Below are positions 55,572-64,000 of a stretch of 64,000 bases of DNA, piece by piece. This stretch comes from Tumebacillus sp. BK434. GTDB lineage: Bacteria; Bacillota; Bacilli; Tumebacillales; Tumebacillaceae. The first letter of the stretch is position 1; the number at the start of each line of letters is the position of its first letter. Made by a program: the position numbers and the translations under genes. The stretch lies in NCBI RefSeq assembly GCF_004340785.1, contig NZ_SLXS01000001.1, positions 496,001 to 560,000 of the forward strand, in the 5' to 3' direction. A model generated the notes under the pieces. It ran no database searches, was not told where the DNA came from, and saw nothing but the letters and a program-made list of their open reading frames with translations.

Positions 55572-55718
55572 CAGGACAATCACCTCCTTGTACCAGACAT
55601 ATGCGGGAGGAGCAGGGGACAGACGGGTTTTTGCAAGAATTGTCGGAGGACTGCAGATAAGGTAAGATGGAAGCAGTTCTCGTTTCGTGAACTTTACATA
55701 GAGATTGGTGGTTGGTTC

Positions 55719-56942
55719 ATGTCGAAAAAAATGCTGATGGTCTCCTACTACGCTCCGCCGATTTTGAACGCAGAGTCGATTTTGGTAGCGAAGACGTTGA
55801 AATTTTTAGCGGGGCACTATGAAGTCGACTTGCTGACGGTGGGCGATGAGACCGATTTTAAAGACGATCCGTTTTTGCTGGAAGAGATGGGGGCGCAGGT
55901 CAAGGCGATCCGCGTCGCCAATCCCAAGCCGACGTCGCGGGTGATGCGCAAGCTGTACCGCGAAGCGGTGGCGCGGCTGTCGGCGCTCGACAATCCGCTC
56001 TGGCTGCGCGGGGCGAAGAAAGCGCTGCAGGGGCTGGACGGGAAGTATGACGTGCTGTACAGCCGCTCGCAGCCGGGAGCGAGCCATGTCGTGGCGCTGG
56101 AAGCGAAGGCGCGCCTGGGCCTGCCTTGGGTGGCGCAGTTCAGCGACCCGTGGGGGCACAACCCGTACCATCTTTTGCACGGGAAGACGAAAGAGGTGGT
56201 CGGCCGCCTCGAGCGGCAGGTGATCGAGCAGGCGGACCACTTGATCTTCCCGACGCTGGAGATGCGCGACTTGTATGCGGAGGTCTATCCGAACGCAGGT
56301 GTTGCGGAGCGCTCGACCGTGTTGCCGCATCATTTTGACGCGGCGTTGTATCGCGGCGATGATGCCGGGCCGGGTGACGGCAAGATCGTGATGTCGTACA
56401 TCGGTGATTTCTACGGGTTGCGCTCGCCGGCGCCGCTGGTAAAAGGTCTGACCTTGCTGAAGGAAAAGCGTCCCGACTTGGTAGCGCGTCTGGAGCTGCA
56501 GGTGGTGGGGAATGTGGAGCGAACGTTCCATCCCCTGCTGGAAGAGGCGGAACGTTCCCTCGGCCTGCGCGTGAACCGGGTCGGGCAGGTGCCGTTCCGC
56601 CGAAGCTTGGAACTGATGGCCGCAAGCGACCTGCTGTTGCTGGTCGATGCGCCAAGTGACGTCAATCTGTTCCTGTCGTCGAAGCTGATCGACTACTTGG
56701 GCGCGTACCGCCCGATCCTCGGGATCACGTCGACAAAAGGCACCGCCGGACGGCTGTTGCAAGACTACGGTTGGCAGGTGCATCACCCGGATGACGTGGC
56801 GGGCATCACCGCCGCGCTGGAAACATACCTCAGCGAGCTCCCGCAGTTGCAGGAGCAGGCGCGCCGGATGGAGATCGACCGCTTCCGCTCGGAAAGCGTC
56901 GTCAGCGAGCTGGTCAAGATCTGCGAGCAGGTCATGCGTTAG
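55719..56942 (+). CDS. GT4-type glycosyltransferase
   Basis: 407 aa. The N-terminal Rossmann half starts KMLMVSYYAPPILNAES. The C-terminal nucleotide-sugar-binding half has the degenerate EX7E region (SSKLIDYLGAYRPILGI) and the VVGNVERTFHP and HHFD motifs seen in GT-B/GT4 enzymes. It probably transfers a sugar from a nucleotide donor in the cytoplasm to a cell-surface or secondary acceptor. ATG 55719 has only a weak GGTGG site; the much longer frame opening at 55104 is antisense to the neighbouring gene and rejected. Donor and acceptor cannot be read. Confidence 0.85.
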   Translation: MSKKMLMVSYYAPPILNAESILVAKTLKFLAGHYEVDLLTVGDETDFKDDPFLLEEMGAQVKAIRVANPKPTSRVMRKLYREAVARLSALDNPLWLRGAKKALQGLDGKYDVLYSRSQPGASHVVALEAKARLGLPWVAQFSDPWGHNPYHLLHGKTKEVVGRLERQVIEQADHLIFPTLEMRDLYAEVYPNAGVAERSTVLPHHFDAALYRGDDAGPGDGKIVMSYIGDFYGLRSPAPLVKGLTLLKEKRPDLVARLELQVVGNVERTFHPLLEEAERSLGLRVNRVGQVPFRRSLELMAASDLLLLVDAPSDVNLFLSSKLIDYLGAYRPILGITSTKGTAGRLLQDYGWQVHHPDDVAGITAALETYLSELPQLQEQARRMEIDRFRSESVVSELVKICEQVMR

Positions 56943-57040
56943 TTTTACGGGAGTCGCAACGGCTCGCGCAAGGTGTTCGTTGAGCCGGACGTGTGTTGAA
57001 CTTGGGTCTGAAGTGAAGTCAGGGAGAGGAGCCGGTGGTC

Positions 57041-58321
57041 ATGCGTGAGGAATTGACGTTGGAGTATGCGTTGCAGATGGATGCAGCGGATGAGTTGAAG
57101 GCGTTCCGGGAGCGGTTCTATCTGCAGCCGGGGACGATCTATCTGGATGGGAACTCGCTGGGGCTGATGTCGAAGGAAGCGGAGCAGGCGGCGCTGCAGG
57201 TGCTGAACGACTGGAAGACGCTCGGCATCGAAGGGTGGATGGATGCGGAGCAGCCGTGGTTTTATCTGGCCGAAGAGCTGGGGCGGTTGCAGGCGGAGCT
57301 CGTCGGGGCCAAGCCGGAGGAAGTGGTCGTCACCGGCTCGACGACGGTCAACCTGCACAATCTGGTCGCGACCTTTTTCGCGCCGCAGGGCAAGCGCACC
57401 AAGATACTCGCCGACGAGCTGAACTTCCCGTCCGACATCTATGCGCTGCAAAGCCAACTGTTCCAGAAAGGCCTCGATCCCGCTGCGCATCTTGTACAGG
57501 TGAAGAGCCGCGACGGGCGGATGATCGACGAAGACGACATCATCGCCGCGATGACCGACGAGATCGCCCTCATCGTGCTGCCCGCTGTGCTGTACCGCTC
57601 AGGGCAATTGCTCGACATCGAAAAACTGACCCGTGCCGCTCATGAACGGAACATTCTGATCGGCTTCGACTGCTGCCACTCGATCGGCGCGGTGCCGCAT
57701 CAGTTCTCCCGGCACGGAGTGGATTTTGCCTTCTGGTGCAACTACAAATACGTAAACGGCGGCCCCGGCTCGGCGGCCGGCCTGTATGTGAACGAGCGCC
57801 ATTTCGGCAGACGCCCCGGCTTGAGCGGCTGGTTTGGCTATCGCAAGGATAAGCAGTTCGACATGGTGCACGACTTCGAAGGCGCACCGTCGGCCGGCGC
57901 CTGGCAGATCGGCACGCCTCATCTGCTCAGCACCGCACCGATCCTTGGCTCCCTGCGCATCTTCCACGAGGCGGGCATCGAGCGCCTGCGGGCCAAGTCG
58001 CTGCGCCAGACCGGCTTTTTTATGAAGCTGGTCGAGGAATTACTCCCTGCCGCGCTCGGCTATTCGCTCGGCAACCCGCGCGCAGCGGAGCGCCGCGGCG
58101 GGCATATCTCGTTGGAGCATGCTGAAGCCGTGCGCATTTGCAAAGCGCTGAAAGCGCGCGGCATCGTGCCCGACTTCCGCGCACCGAACGTGGTGCGGCT
58201 CGCCCCGGTGGCGCTGTACAACACGTTTGAAGAGATCTGGCAGACCGTGCAGGCGCTCAAAGCGATCGTAGAACATAAAGAATATGAACAATTTGAACTG
58301 GGACGTAACGTCGTGGCTTGA
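57041..58321 (+). CDS. kynU: Kynureninase
   Basis: 426 aa, a normal kynureninase length. The PLP-binding Lys lies in [13 protein letters not shown]; the substrate/PLP pocket motifs [27 protein letters not shown] and [11 protein letters not shown] are all present. The enzyme converts kynurenine to anthranilate and alanine (or 3-hydroxykynurenine to 3-hydroxyanthranilate). ATG 57041 follows GAGGAG at nine bases. No tryptophan dioxygenase or kynurenine formamidase is next to it in the window, so the pathway must be encoded elsewhere. An anthranilate supply role for the NRPS loci is only speculation. Confidence 0.94.
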   Translation: MREELTLEYALQMDAADELKAFRERFYLQPGTIYLDGNSLGLMSKEAEQAALQVLNDWKTLGIEGWMDAEQPWFYLAEELGRLQAELVGAKPEEVVVTGSTTVNLHNLVATFFAPQGKRTKILADELNFPSDIYALQSQLFQKGLDPAAHLVQVKSRDGRMIDEDDIIAAMTDEIALIVLPAVLYRSGQLLDIEKLTRAAHERNILIGFDCCHSIGAVPHQFSRHGVDFAFWCNYKYVNGGPGSAAGLYVNERHFGRRPGLSGWFGYRKDKQFDMVHDFEGAPSAGAWQIGTPHLLSTAPILGSLRIFHEAGIERLRAKSLRQTGFFMKLVEELLPAALGYSLGNPRAAERRGGHISLEHAEAVRICKALKARGIVPDFRAPNVVRLAPVALYNTFEEIWQTVQALKAIVEHKEYEQFELGRNVVA

Positions 58322-58340
58322 GTTGCGGCCAGATCGACAG

Positions 58341-58375
58341 AAAAGGCACCTCGCAGCGCGCGAAGTGCCTTTTTG
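58341..58375. terminator. Bidirectional terminator between kynU and the glutaredoxin-like gene
   Basis: AAAAGGCAC...GTGCCTTTTT is flanked by A and T runs, so it can serve both convergent genes. Confidence 0.85.
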
Positions 58376-58382
58376 CTGAGCC

Positions 58383-58622
58383 TTACAGAGCGTCCCAAGC
58401 GGATTTGATCTTGCCTTGGTCGTAGCCCATGATCACTTCGTCGCCGACGAGGAAGACCGGAGTGGCAGCAGCGCCGAGGTTGATCAGATCTTGCAGGTGC
58501 TTGTCGTCTTTGCGGATGTCGCGGTCTTCGAACGGGATGTTGCTGTTGGTCATCCATGCTTTCGCTTCAAAGCAGGGCGGGCAGGTCGGTTGGGTGTAGA
58601 TGATGATCTTTTTGTCAGCCAT
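58383..58622 (-). CDS. Glutaredoxin-family protein
   Basis: 79 aa with the thioredoxin-fold start IIIYTQPTCPPCFEAKAWM (active site CPPC), a cis-Pro in ATPVFLVGD and a Gly-Asp (MGYDQGK) near the end. It matches the small Firmicute glutaredoxin/NrdH-like group and probably reduces or delivers electrons to a small set of thiol targets. The Shine-Dalgarno is poor (GGAGCTGACACAAC before ATG). A single gene converging on kynU. Confidence 0.88.
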   Translation of the reverse strand: MADKKIIIYTQPTCPPCFEAKAWMTNSNIPFEDRDIRKDDKHLQDLINLGAAATPVFLVGDEVIMGYDQGKIKSAWDAL

Positions 58623-58799
58623 GTTGTGTCAGCTCCAAACGTTGTTTTTCTCTATCATACGCGCCGGACGCATCTGATTCTGTAAGCGGGCAGACGAAAA
58701 TTCGCTATGGTTTTTGTTAGGATGATCACATTCGGGGGAAAATATGTTGTGCTAGAATAAGTTTCGAAAATAAAGCGAGTTACCAGGGAGGAAATCAAC

Positions 58800-59495
58800 A
58801 TGGCGATGCAAGTGATCCCGGCCGAGCAGCGGTATCATTCGAAAATCGATTGGCTGGAGAGCTACTGGCATTTTTCGTTCGACCATTACTATGATCCGAA
58901 CAACATGAACTTCGGCAATCTGCGCGTGTTTAACGAAGACTGGATTCAGCCGAACCGCGGCTTTGGCATGCATCCGCACCGCGACATGGAGATCGTGACG
59001 TTTGTCGTGTCGGGGGAAGTGACGCATGAAGACTCGATGGGAAACAAAGGCGTGATCAAAGCGGGCGAAGTGCAGCGCATGACCGCCGGTACCGGGGTGT
59101 TTCACTCCGAGTACAATAACTCGCCGGACACGGTGGTGCACCTGCTGCAGATGTGGGTGATCCCGAACGAGGCCGGCTTGACCCCGTCGTGGGAGCAAAA
59201 GTCGTTTCGCGGCGAGGAGCGCAAAAACGTCTGGCTGCCGGTCGTGTCGGGCACGCCGAAAGGGGAAGCGCTCAGCATCCATCAGGACGTGACGTTTAAC
59301 GTGGCCTCGCTCGATGCGGATCATACGCTTGAAGCTGAACTGAACGGCCGTCCGGCCTATCTGTTCGTCATCGGCGGCTCAGTGAAGATGGGCGATACGA
59401 CCTTGTCCGCAGGTGATCAGGTGAAGATGGTCGAAGAAGACCGTCTCGTGCTGGAAGCCGGTACGGACAGCGAAATGATTCTGATCGAGTTGTAA
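58800..59495 (+). CDS. Pirin-family cupin protein
   Basis: 231 aa. The N-terminal cupin has the metal-binding HPHRDMEIVT and FHSEYNNS motifs, and a second, degenerate cupin half (AYLFVIGGSVKMGDTTLSAGD) follows. Size and motifs match the bacterial YhhW/pirin group; some members are quercetin 2,3-dioxygenases, but the physiological role is usually unknown. ATG 58800 has GGGAGG eight bases upstream. A single gene closed by a bidirectional terminator. Confidence 0.9.
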   Translation: MAMQVIPAEQRYHSKIDWLESYWHFSFDHYYDPNNMNFGNLRVFNEDWIQPNRGFGMHPHRDMEIVTFVVSGEVTHEDSMGNKGVIKAGEVQRMTAGTGVFHSEYNNSPDTVVHLLQMWVIPNEAGLTPSWEQKSFRGEERKNVWLPVVSGTPKGEALSIHQDVTFNVASLDADHTLEAELNGRPAYLFVIGGSVKMGDTTLSAGDQVKMVEEDRLVLEAGTDSEMILIEL

Positions 59496-59500
59496 TTGCA

Positions 59501-59542
59501 AAAAAGGGAGGCTGCACAGATGATGTGCAGCCTCCCTTTTGC
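59501..59542. terminator. Bidirectional terminator between pirin and lipoprotein genes
   Basis: AAAAGGGAGGCTGCAC, a short loop, then GTGCAGCCTCCCTTTT: a 16-bp perfect stem with A and T flanks, serving both convergent genes. Confidence 0.9.
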
Positions 59543-60094
59543 TTATTCTGTGATGGTGATCTGCGCTGTCGTCTCGATCACTTTCGGCGGTTCGGTGTTC
59601 ATCATGCCGTGGTCCATCGAGGTCAGGTTGACGCTGGTCAAGATGTCGTACGTCCCCGGTCGAACGTCTTGGGGCTTGAACTTGACGGTGTGGATGATCG
59701 TTTGGTTCGGCTTGAGCTCTTTCACGCCCAACGCCTCGGTGCACATCTGCGGTTCGCCGTTCTGAACGGGCACGAATGTGCCGCTCTTGGTCGGGATCGC
59801 AATGCGGACGCCCGGATCGCAGCCGTTGGTGGTCTGGACGAAGATCGTCTTGTCGGTGGTGTTGCGGATTTGCGCCTGTACGGCCAGCTCTTCATTCGGC
59901 TTGTACTTAATCTTGCTGGCTTTGACGATGATCTCGACACCGTCCGCTTCGGCTCTGTGGAACATGCCCGGCACTTCTTTGTCTTGCCCGGCGGCCGGCT
60001 TGTCGTTCTGGCCGGTCGTCGCGTCCTTGGCGCCGCAGCCTGTGAACGCGAACAGCATCGCGCAGCTGAGCAGGACGGTCAACGTTTTTTTCAT
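59543..60094 (-). CDS. Lipoprotein with BsuPI-like domain
   Basis: 183 aa. A lipoprotein signal peptide (MKKTLTVLLSCAMLFAFTGC, lipobox FTGC, mature Cys20) is followed by a short Gly/Gln/Asp linker. A beta-sandwich domain of about 130 residues follows (EIIVKASKIKYKPNEELAVQ ... PGTYDILTSVNL), resembling the BsuPI intracellular proteinase inhibitor fold. It is anchored on the outer face of the membrane, so it is not the cytoplasmic inhibitor itself; function unknown. The start follows GGAGGTG. Confidence 0.72.
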   Translation of the reverse strand: MKKTLTVLLSCAMLFAFTGCGAKDATTGQNDKPAAGQDKEVPGMFHRAEADGVEIIVKASKIKYKPNEELAVQAQIRNTTDKTIFVQTTNGCDPGVRIAIPTKSGTFVPVQNGEPQMCTEALGVKELKPNQTIIHTVKFKPQDVRPGTYDILTSVNLTSMDHGMMNTEPPKVIETTAQITITE

Positions 60095-60172
60095 GGTGTT
60101 TCACCTCCAGAGTAGCTCTCGTTGTTCTATATGACGCGCAGAATCTGCGTGAAGTTTCAATATGACGCAATG

Positions 60173-60204
60173 AAAAGGAGCCCAGCTTTTCATAGCGGGC
60201 TCCT
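60173..60204 (-). terminator. Terminator of the DJ-1/PfpI gene
   Basis: Minus strand AGGAGCCC...GGGCTCCTTTT hairpin, 40 bp past the gene's stop. Confidence 0.75.
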
Positions 60205-60244
60205 GTTGTAGTATAACACGTCAGGCGTGTCGTATGCGGATGTA

Positions 60245-60772
60245 TTATTTGGGTTCGGCCAGCGCGTCGGCGAACGCTTTCGCGTACGGCGGCAAGTCGG
60301 GCGGACGGCGGGATGAGATGATGTGGCCGTCGATGACGACCGGCTCGTCCAGCCAAACCGCGCCTGCGTTTTCCATGTCGTCGCGGATGCCCGGGGTGGA
60401 AGTGACTTTGACACCGTTGAGGATCTTCGCAGAGATCAGCACCCAACCGGCGTGGCAGATTTGGCCGATCGGCTTCCTGGCGGCGTTCATGTCTTTGACA
60501 AGGCGCAGCACGTCCGGGTAACGGCGAAGTTTGTCTGGTGACCATCCGCCGGGGACGAGGATCGCGTCATAATCGGCGGCGTCGACATCGGTGAAGGCGA
60601 GGTCAGATTGGATCGGTACACCGTATTTGCCTGTGTAGGTCTCGCCGGCACTCGGACCGACGATCTGTACGTCCGCGCCTTCTTCGCGCAGGCGCAGCAC
60701 GGGATACCAGAGTTCGAGATCTTCAAATTCATGCTCGACCAGCTGGATGACTTTTTTGCCTTGGAGTCGCAT
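60245..60772 (-). CDS. DJ-1/PfpI-family protein
   Basis: 175 aa. The nucleophile elbow is GQICHAGWVL (Cys followed by His), the strand before it is DAILVPGGWSPD, and the opening is KVIQLVEHEFEDLELWYP with the conserved Glu. This matches the PfpI/YhbO subgroup, reported as stress-protective proteins with disputed protease or deglycase activity. GAGGAGG precedes ATG 60772 at a good distance. A single gene. Confidence 0.92.
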   Translation of the reverse strand: MRLQGKKVIQLVEHEFEDLELWYPVLRLREEGADVQIVGPSAGETYTGKYGVPIQSDLAFTDVDAADYDAILVPGGWSPDKLRRYPDVLRLVKDMNAARKPIGQICHAGWVLISAKILNGVKVTSTPGIRDDMENAGAVWLDEPVVIDGHIISSRRPPDLPPYAKAFADALAEPK

Positions 60773-60897
60773 GGGGGTTCCTCCTCGTGTGTTGATGACA
60801 AGTCAAACTCTAACACAAGTGGGCCAATTGTTCCATTTTCGGCTATTATTTACTTCACTAATAATTTAAAATAATTTGAAATTGACACTTGTAATCT

Positions 60898-60928
60898 TTG
60901 AGTAAATATATTAGTCTGAAAATATAAT
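60898..60928 (+). promoter_or_regulatory. Candidate promoter of the secreted protease gene
   Basis: TTGAGT (60898-60903), 19 bp, then a perfect TATAAT (60923-60928), about 30 bp before the ATG. TTGACA at 60882 lies further upstream and could be used with an AT-rich alternative -10. Confidence 0.4.
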
Positions 60929-60960
60929 AGATTTCGATCCTATCAAAGGGGGCATCTCTA

Positions 60961-62337
60961 ATGAAAAAGACTACCGTATGGTTAGCCGCGATGGCACTTG
61001 GCGTGACTACTTTAGTCGGCGTCAATCCGGGCACAGCACCGGCGCAAGCAGAGCAAGGCGAACAAAAATATCTGGTGGTATTCCAAAATGCATCGAGTCT
61101 GCCGAGCAACTATGAAAGCTTGCTGCAGCAGGCGGGCGGCAAGGTGACCAAGAAGCTGTCCAACCTGGGTGCGGTGCAAGTGGTGAGCAGCAACCCGAAT
61201 TTTAACTCGGCGATGCAATCTTCGCCGTATGTACAAGCGGTGAATCGCGAAGGGTCGGTCTATCCGGATTCGGTCGCAGGAGAAGTGGCAGAAGCGTTCA
61301 ACCCGGAGCAAACGGCAGTCGGCACGGCCGATCTGTATGATACGTACCAATGGGACATCAAGCAGGTGACGAGCAACGGTGAGTCCTGGAACCTCAAAGG
61401 CGGCACCGGGAAGAGTGCAGACGGCAAAAACATCGTCGTCGGCGTCATCGACACCGGGATCGACTACAACCATCCGGATCTGAAAGGCAACTACCTCTAC
61501 GGCAAATCGTTTGTGCCGGGCATCACCGATGCGATAGACGAAAAGGGCCACGGCACACACGTCGCAGGCGCGATCGCGGCGAACGGCCGTGTGATGGGGG
61601 TCGGCCCGAACTTGAAGCTGGCGTCGTACCGCGTGTTCGGCCCGACCGGCAGCGCAGCGACGTCCGATATCGCAGCAGCGTTGGAAGCGGCAGGCAATGA
61701 CAACGTGGACGTTGTCAACATGTCGCTCGGCGGCTATAACTGGATCCAAGACCCGGACTACACGCCGGATGAAGTGATCGCAGACCAACTGCTGTTTGAG
61801 CGCGCGATCGCTTATGCGACGAAAAAAGGTGTCACCGTGGTCGGTTCGGCCGGCAACAACGGGATGAACATCTCCAATCCGTGGCAGCTGACGAAAGACC
61901 TGTTCGGCCCGGACGCAGAAGGGATCACGCTGCGCAGCCCGAGCTCCCCGCAGATGCTGCGCGTGGCGTCGAACGGCATCGGCCTGAACCGCGCGTACTA
62001 CTCGAACTACGGCGCGCTGCACATCCACGTCTCCGCACCGGGCGGCGACTACGGTCCGCTCTGGGCACCGGGTCTCGATCCGGCGCTGCGTGACGGCAAT
62101 GCGCGCACCTTGTCCACCTACATGGGCGGCGGCTATGCGTGGATGATCGGCACCTCGATGGCTTCCCCGAAAGCGGCAGCCGTCGCCGGCGTGGTCATCG
62201 CCAAAGCGGGCAAAGACAAGCTGACCCCGGCGCAGGTCAAATTGCAAGTCATGGGGACTGCGACCGATATTCAGGATGCCGGGTTCGACAAGTACTCCGG
62301 ATTTGGTCTGGTCAACGCGAAGAAAGCTCTGAAATAA
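60961..62337 (+). CDS. Secreted subtilisin-like serine protease (S8)
   Basis: 458 aa. A signal peptide (KKTTVWLAAMALGVTTLVG, cleavage after AQA) and an I9-type propeptide of about 110 residues (YLVVFQNASSLPSNYESL) precede the catalytic domain. The triad is Asp in VIDTGIDYNHPD, His in GHGTHVAGAIA and Ser in GTSMASPKAAAVAG; the oxyanion Asn is in GSAGNNG. It should be exported, self-process and degrade extracellular protein. AAAGGGGG lies eight bases before ATG. A single gene with its own promoter and terminator. Confidence 0.96.
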   Translation: MKKTTVWLAAMALGVTTLVGVNPGTAPAQAEQGEQKYLVVFQNASSLPSNYESLLQQAGGKVTKKLSNLGAVQVVSSNPNFNSAMQSSPYVQAVNREGSVYPDSVAGEVAEAFNPEQTAVGTADLYDTYQWDIKQVTSNGESWNLKGGTGKSADGKNIVVGVIDTGIDYNHPDLKGNYLYGKSFVPGITDAIDEKGHGTHVAGAIAANGRVMGVGPNLKLASYRVFGPTGSAATSDIAAALEAAGNDNVDVVNMSLGGYNWIQDPDYTPDEVIADQLLFERAIAYATKKGVTVVGSAGNNGMNISNPWQLTKDLFGPDAEGITLRSPSSPQMLRVASNGIGLNRAYYSNYGALHIHVSAPGGDYGPLWAPGLDPALRDGNARTLSTYMGGGYAWMIGTSMASPKAAAVAGVVIAKAGKDKLTPAQVKLQVMGTATDIQDAGFDKYSGFGLVNAKKALK

Positions 62338-62345
62338 CGGCAGGA

Positions 62346-62378
62346 GGCACGCTTCAAGCAGAAGCGTGCCTTTTGTTT
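62346..62378 (+). terminator. Terminator of the protease gene
   Basis: GGCACGCTT...AAGCGTGCC followed by TTTTGTTTG. Confidence 0.88.
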
Positions 62379-62447
62379 GTTGCAGGAAATGAGCGGCGGG
62401 GCAAGAATAGGTTCAGGGCGGATCTCAGATGGAAATGAGGGAACTTG

Positions 62448-63074
62448 GTGGAAGACATTCGCAACATTTATTGTGTAGGGCGCAATTATCGTTTGCACGC
62501 GGCTGAACTTGGCAATGAAGTGCCGAAGTCGCCGTTTTTGTTTTCCAAGCCGACGCATGCGCAGGTCGCAGCGGACGGCGGGGAGATCGTGCTGCCGGCC
62601 GGGCAGGGCGAGATTCACCATGAGCTGGAACTGGTCGTGCAGGTGAGCCGGCCGTTCGAGCCTGGCATGAAGGTGGATGACGCGGTGGGCTCGTTTGCGC
62701 TGGGGCTGGATCTGACCTTGCGCGACGTGCAGTCCGAGCTGAAGCAAAAAGGCCACCCGTGGCTGCGGGCAAAAGGGTTTAAGAACTCGGCGGTGCTGAC
62801 CGCCTCCCGTCCTTTCCCGGGCGTGGAAGCTGCCTTGCAGACCGAGTTTTACATGCTGAAAAACGGCGTGGAAGTCCAGCGCGGCAACATCGGTGACATG
62901 GTGTTCGACCTGCAGGCGCTGTTTGATTTTACCGCTGAGCATTTCGGTCTCAGCACCGGCGACATTCTCTTTACCGGCACCCCGGCCGGTGTCGGTCCAT
63001 TGGCGGACGGCGACCTGCTGGAGCTGTTTTGGGGCGGGGAACGACTGGGCAGCTGCGCGATTCGGCTGCGTTAG
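62448..63074 (+). CDS. Fumarylacetoacetate hydrolase (FAH) family protein
   Basis: 208 aa. The opening is NIYCVGRNYRLHAAELGNEV; metal ligands lie in HHELELVVQV and LGLDLTLRDVQ; the C-terminal motif is GDILFTGTPAGVGPLADGD. All are typical of FAH-fold enzymes (YcgM/FAHD1-like acylpyruvases, oxaloacetate decarboxylases and related hydrolases); the substrate is not predictable. GTG 62448 has GAGGG six bases upstream and is preferred over the TTG three bases earlier. A single gene. Confidence 0.92.
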   Translation: MEDIRNIYCVGRNYRLHAAELGNEVPKSPFLFSKPTHAQVAADGGEIVLPAGQGEIHHELELVVQVSRPFEPGMKVDDAVGSFALGLDLTLRDVQSELKQKGHPWLRAKGFKNSAVLTASRPFPGVEAALQTEFYMLKNGVEVQRGNIGDMVFDLQALFDFTAEHFGLSTGDILFTGTPAGVGPLADGDLLELFWGGERLGSCAIRLR

Positions 63075-63087
63075 AGTTTGGAAGGGG

Positions 63088-63124
63088 AATCCCTTGTGCG
63101 CATATGGCACAAGGGATTTTTTTA
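63088..63124 (+). terminator. Terminator of the FAH-family gene
   Basis: AATCCCTTGTGC, a six-base loop, GCACAAGGGATT then a T7 tract. Confidence 0.92.
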
Positions 63125-63162
63125 TTAGTCTGTTGTATTAGTTCAGAAATTGGTCTCATCAG

Positions 63163-63192
63163 TTGAATTCAGTGTTTCAAAGACTGTATAAT
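63163..63192 (+). promoter_or_regulatory. SigA-type promoter of the right-edge FAAL gene
   Basis: TTGAAT (63163-63168), 18 bp, perfect TATAAT (63187-63192), about 50 bp before the ATG at 63246. Confidence 0.65.
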
Positions 63193-63245
63193 TATAAATA
63201 AATTGAACTTCATTCGGGTTTTGTTTCTCTTCGGGAGGGCTGGAG

Positions 63246-64000
63246 ATGATTGATCATACTTTGGTCGGCTTGCTGCTGCGGCGGGCCGGGGAACAGCCGG
63301 GGTTGGCGGGCTATACGTTTTTGACGGATGACGGCGGGGAAGAGCGGTTGACGTACGCGGCTTTGGACCGCAAGGCGCGGGCGGTGGCCGCTTGGCTGCA
63401 GAACATCGGAGCTGCGGGTGAGCGGGCGCTGCTGTTGTACTCGCCGGGGATCGACTATCTTGCGGCGTTTTTCGGCTGTCTGTATGCGGGCGTGCTGGCG
63501 GTGCCGGCTTATCCGCCGCGACAGAATGGCAATCTGGAGCGGCTGCAGGCTGTGGCAACGGACGCCGACGCCCGCTTCGTGCTGACCACGTCAGGCATCG
63601 CTGCGGCGGTGGAGGAACGGTTTCACGGGGTGACTTGTGTGGTGACTGACGTGCTGAGTGAAGACCTGGCCGAGCTGTGGCTGATGCCGGATGTGGGCCG
63701 GGAGTCGCTGGCCTTTTTGCAGTATACGTCCGGGTCGACCTCGGCGCCGAAGGGCGTGATGTTGTCGCACGGGAACCTGCTGCACAACTTGAGCCTGATC
63801 GAGCAGCGCTTTGGCACGACAAAAGACAGCCGGGGCGTGGTCTGGCTGCCTCCTTATCATGACATGGGGCTGATCGGCGGGATCTTGAATCCGCTGTATA
63901 CGGGCTACCCGATGTCCCTGATGGCGCCTGTGTCGTTCATTCAGAAACCACTGCGCTGGCTGGAGGCGATCTCCAAGACGGGAGCGACGGTGAGCGGCGG
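63246..64000 (+). CDS. Fatty-acyl-AMP ligase (FAAL) N-terminus, probably of a second lipopeptide or PKS/NRPS starter
   Basis: 251 codons are visible before the window ends. Motifs YTSGSTSAPKGVM and WLPPYHDMGLIGG are characteristic of FAALs, and the PAYPPRQN segment matches the fatty-acid-binding group rather than amino-acid A domains. It resembles the FAAL opening of the synthetase at 5446 but is clearly a different gene. It should activate a fatty acid and load a carrier domain, either fused downstream or separate. A GGAGGGCTGGAG site precedes ATG, and a good promoter lies upstream, so this is the first gene of its unit. Confidence 0.88.
   Translation, partial: MIDHTLVGLLLRRAGEQPGLAGYTFLTDDGGEERLTYAALDRKARAVAAWLQNIGAAGERALLLYSPGIDYLAAFFGCLYAGVLAVPAYPPRQNGNLERLQAVATDADARFVLTTSGIAAAVEERFHGVTCVVTDVLSEDLAELWLMPDVGRESLAFLQYTSGSTSAPKGVMLSHGNLLHNLSLIEQRFGTTKDSRGVVWLPPYHDMGLIGGILNPLYTGYPMSLMAPVSFIQKPLRWLEAISKTGATVSG

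Noticed and set aside
55104-55718. Long N-terminal extension of the glycosyltransferase frame
   Set aside because: It is antisense to the 54843-55571 gene; the normal GT start is at 55719.

Overview
The window is GC-rich Gram-positive DNA, most likely from an endospore-forming member of the Bacillales. The signs are strong AGGAGG-type ribosome binding sites, TTGACA/TATAAT promoters, a SpoVK-type AAA+ ATPase with a SigK-like promoter, and Firmicute-style NRPS modules. A Tumebacillus/Alicyclobacillaceae-like host is plausible, but the sequence alone does not prove it.

About 50 kb is non-ribosomal peptide / polyketide machinery. On the minus strand (1-19037) a two-gene operon is read leftward. 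A four-module NRPS with a C-terminal thioesterase (5478-19037) comes first, followed 31 bp later by a FAAL-ACP-C-A-PCP-C starter synthetase that leaves the window (1-5446). A divergent MFS exporter gene (19459-20763) follows, then the decayed remains of another NRPS gene (20778-21000). On the plus strand (21478-46047) four genes form a hybrid line: a four-module NRPS (X-X-Thr-Ser by specificity codes), a one-module NRPS, a KS-AT-ACP PKS whose AT has lost its catalytic Ser, and a C-A(Ser)-N-methyltransferase-PCP-C protein. The terminal C domain of that last protein lacks the catalytic His. No thioesterase is visible in this plus-strand line.

From 46191 to 48894 come a small zinc-ribbon protein and a tightly overlapping operon: SpoVK-like AAA+ ATPase, small GTPase, UbiA-like membrane protein and small membrane protein. 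A further ACP-C protein (its C domain has His-Arg in place of His-His) and a second KS-AT-ACP PKS with an intact malonyl-type AT follow (49035-54119). The chemistry inferred here is partial: two C domains and one AT look catalytically dead, so in-trans or unusual release chemistry must be considered.

From 54204 to 63074 the genes look like ordinary chromosome: a VUT-family transporter, a membrane-anchored exported protein, a glycosyltransferase, kynureninase, a glutaredoxin-like protein, a pirin, a BsuPI-like lipoprotein, a DJ-1/PfpI protein, a subtilisin-type protease and an FAH-family enzyme. Most are separated by clear rho-independent terminators. At 63246 a second FAAL gene starts and runs off the right edge, so another lipopeptide locus probably begins there.
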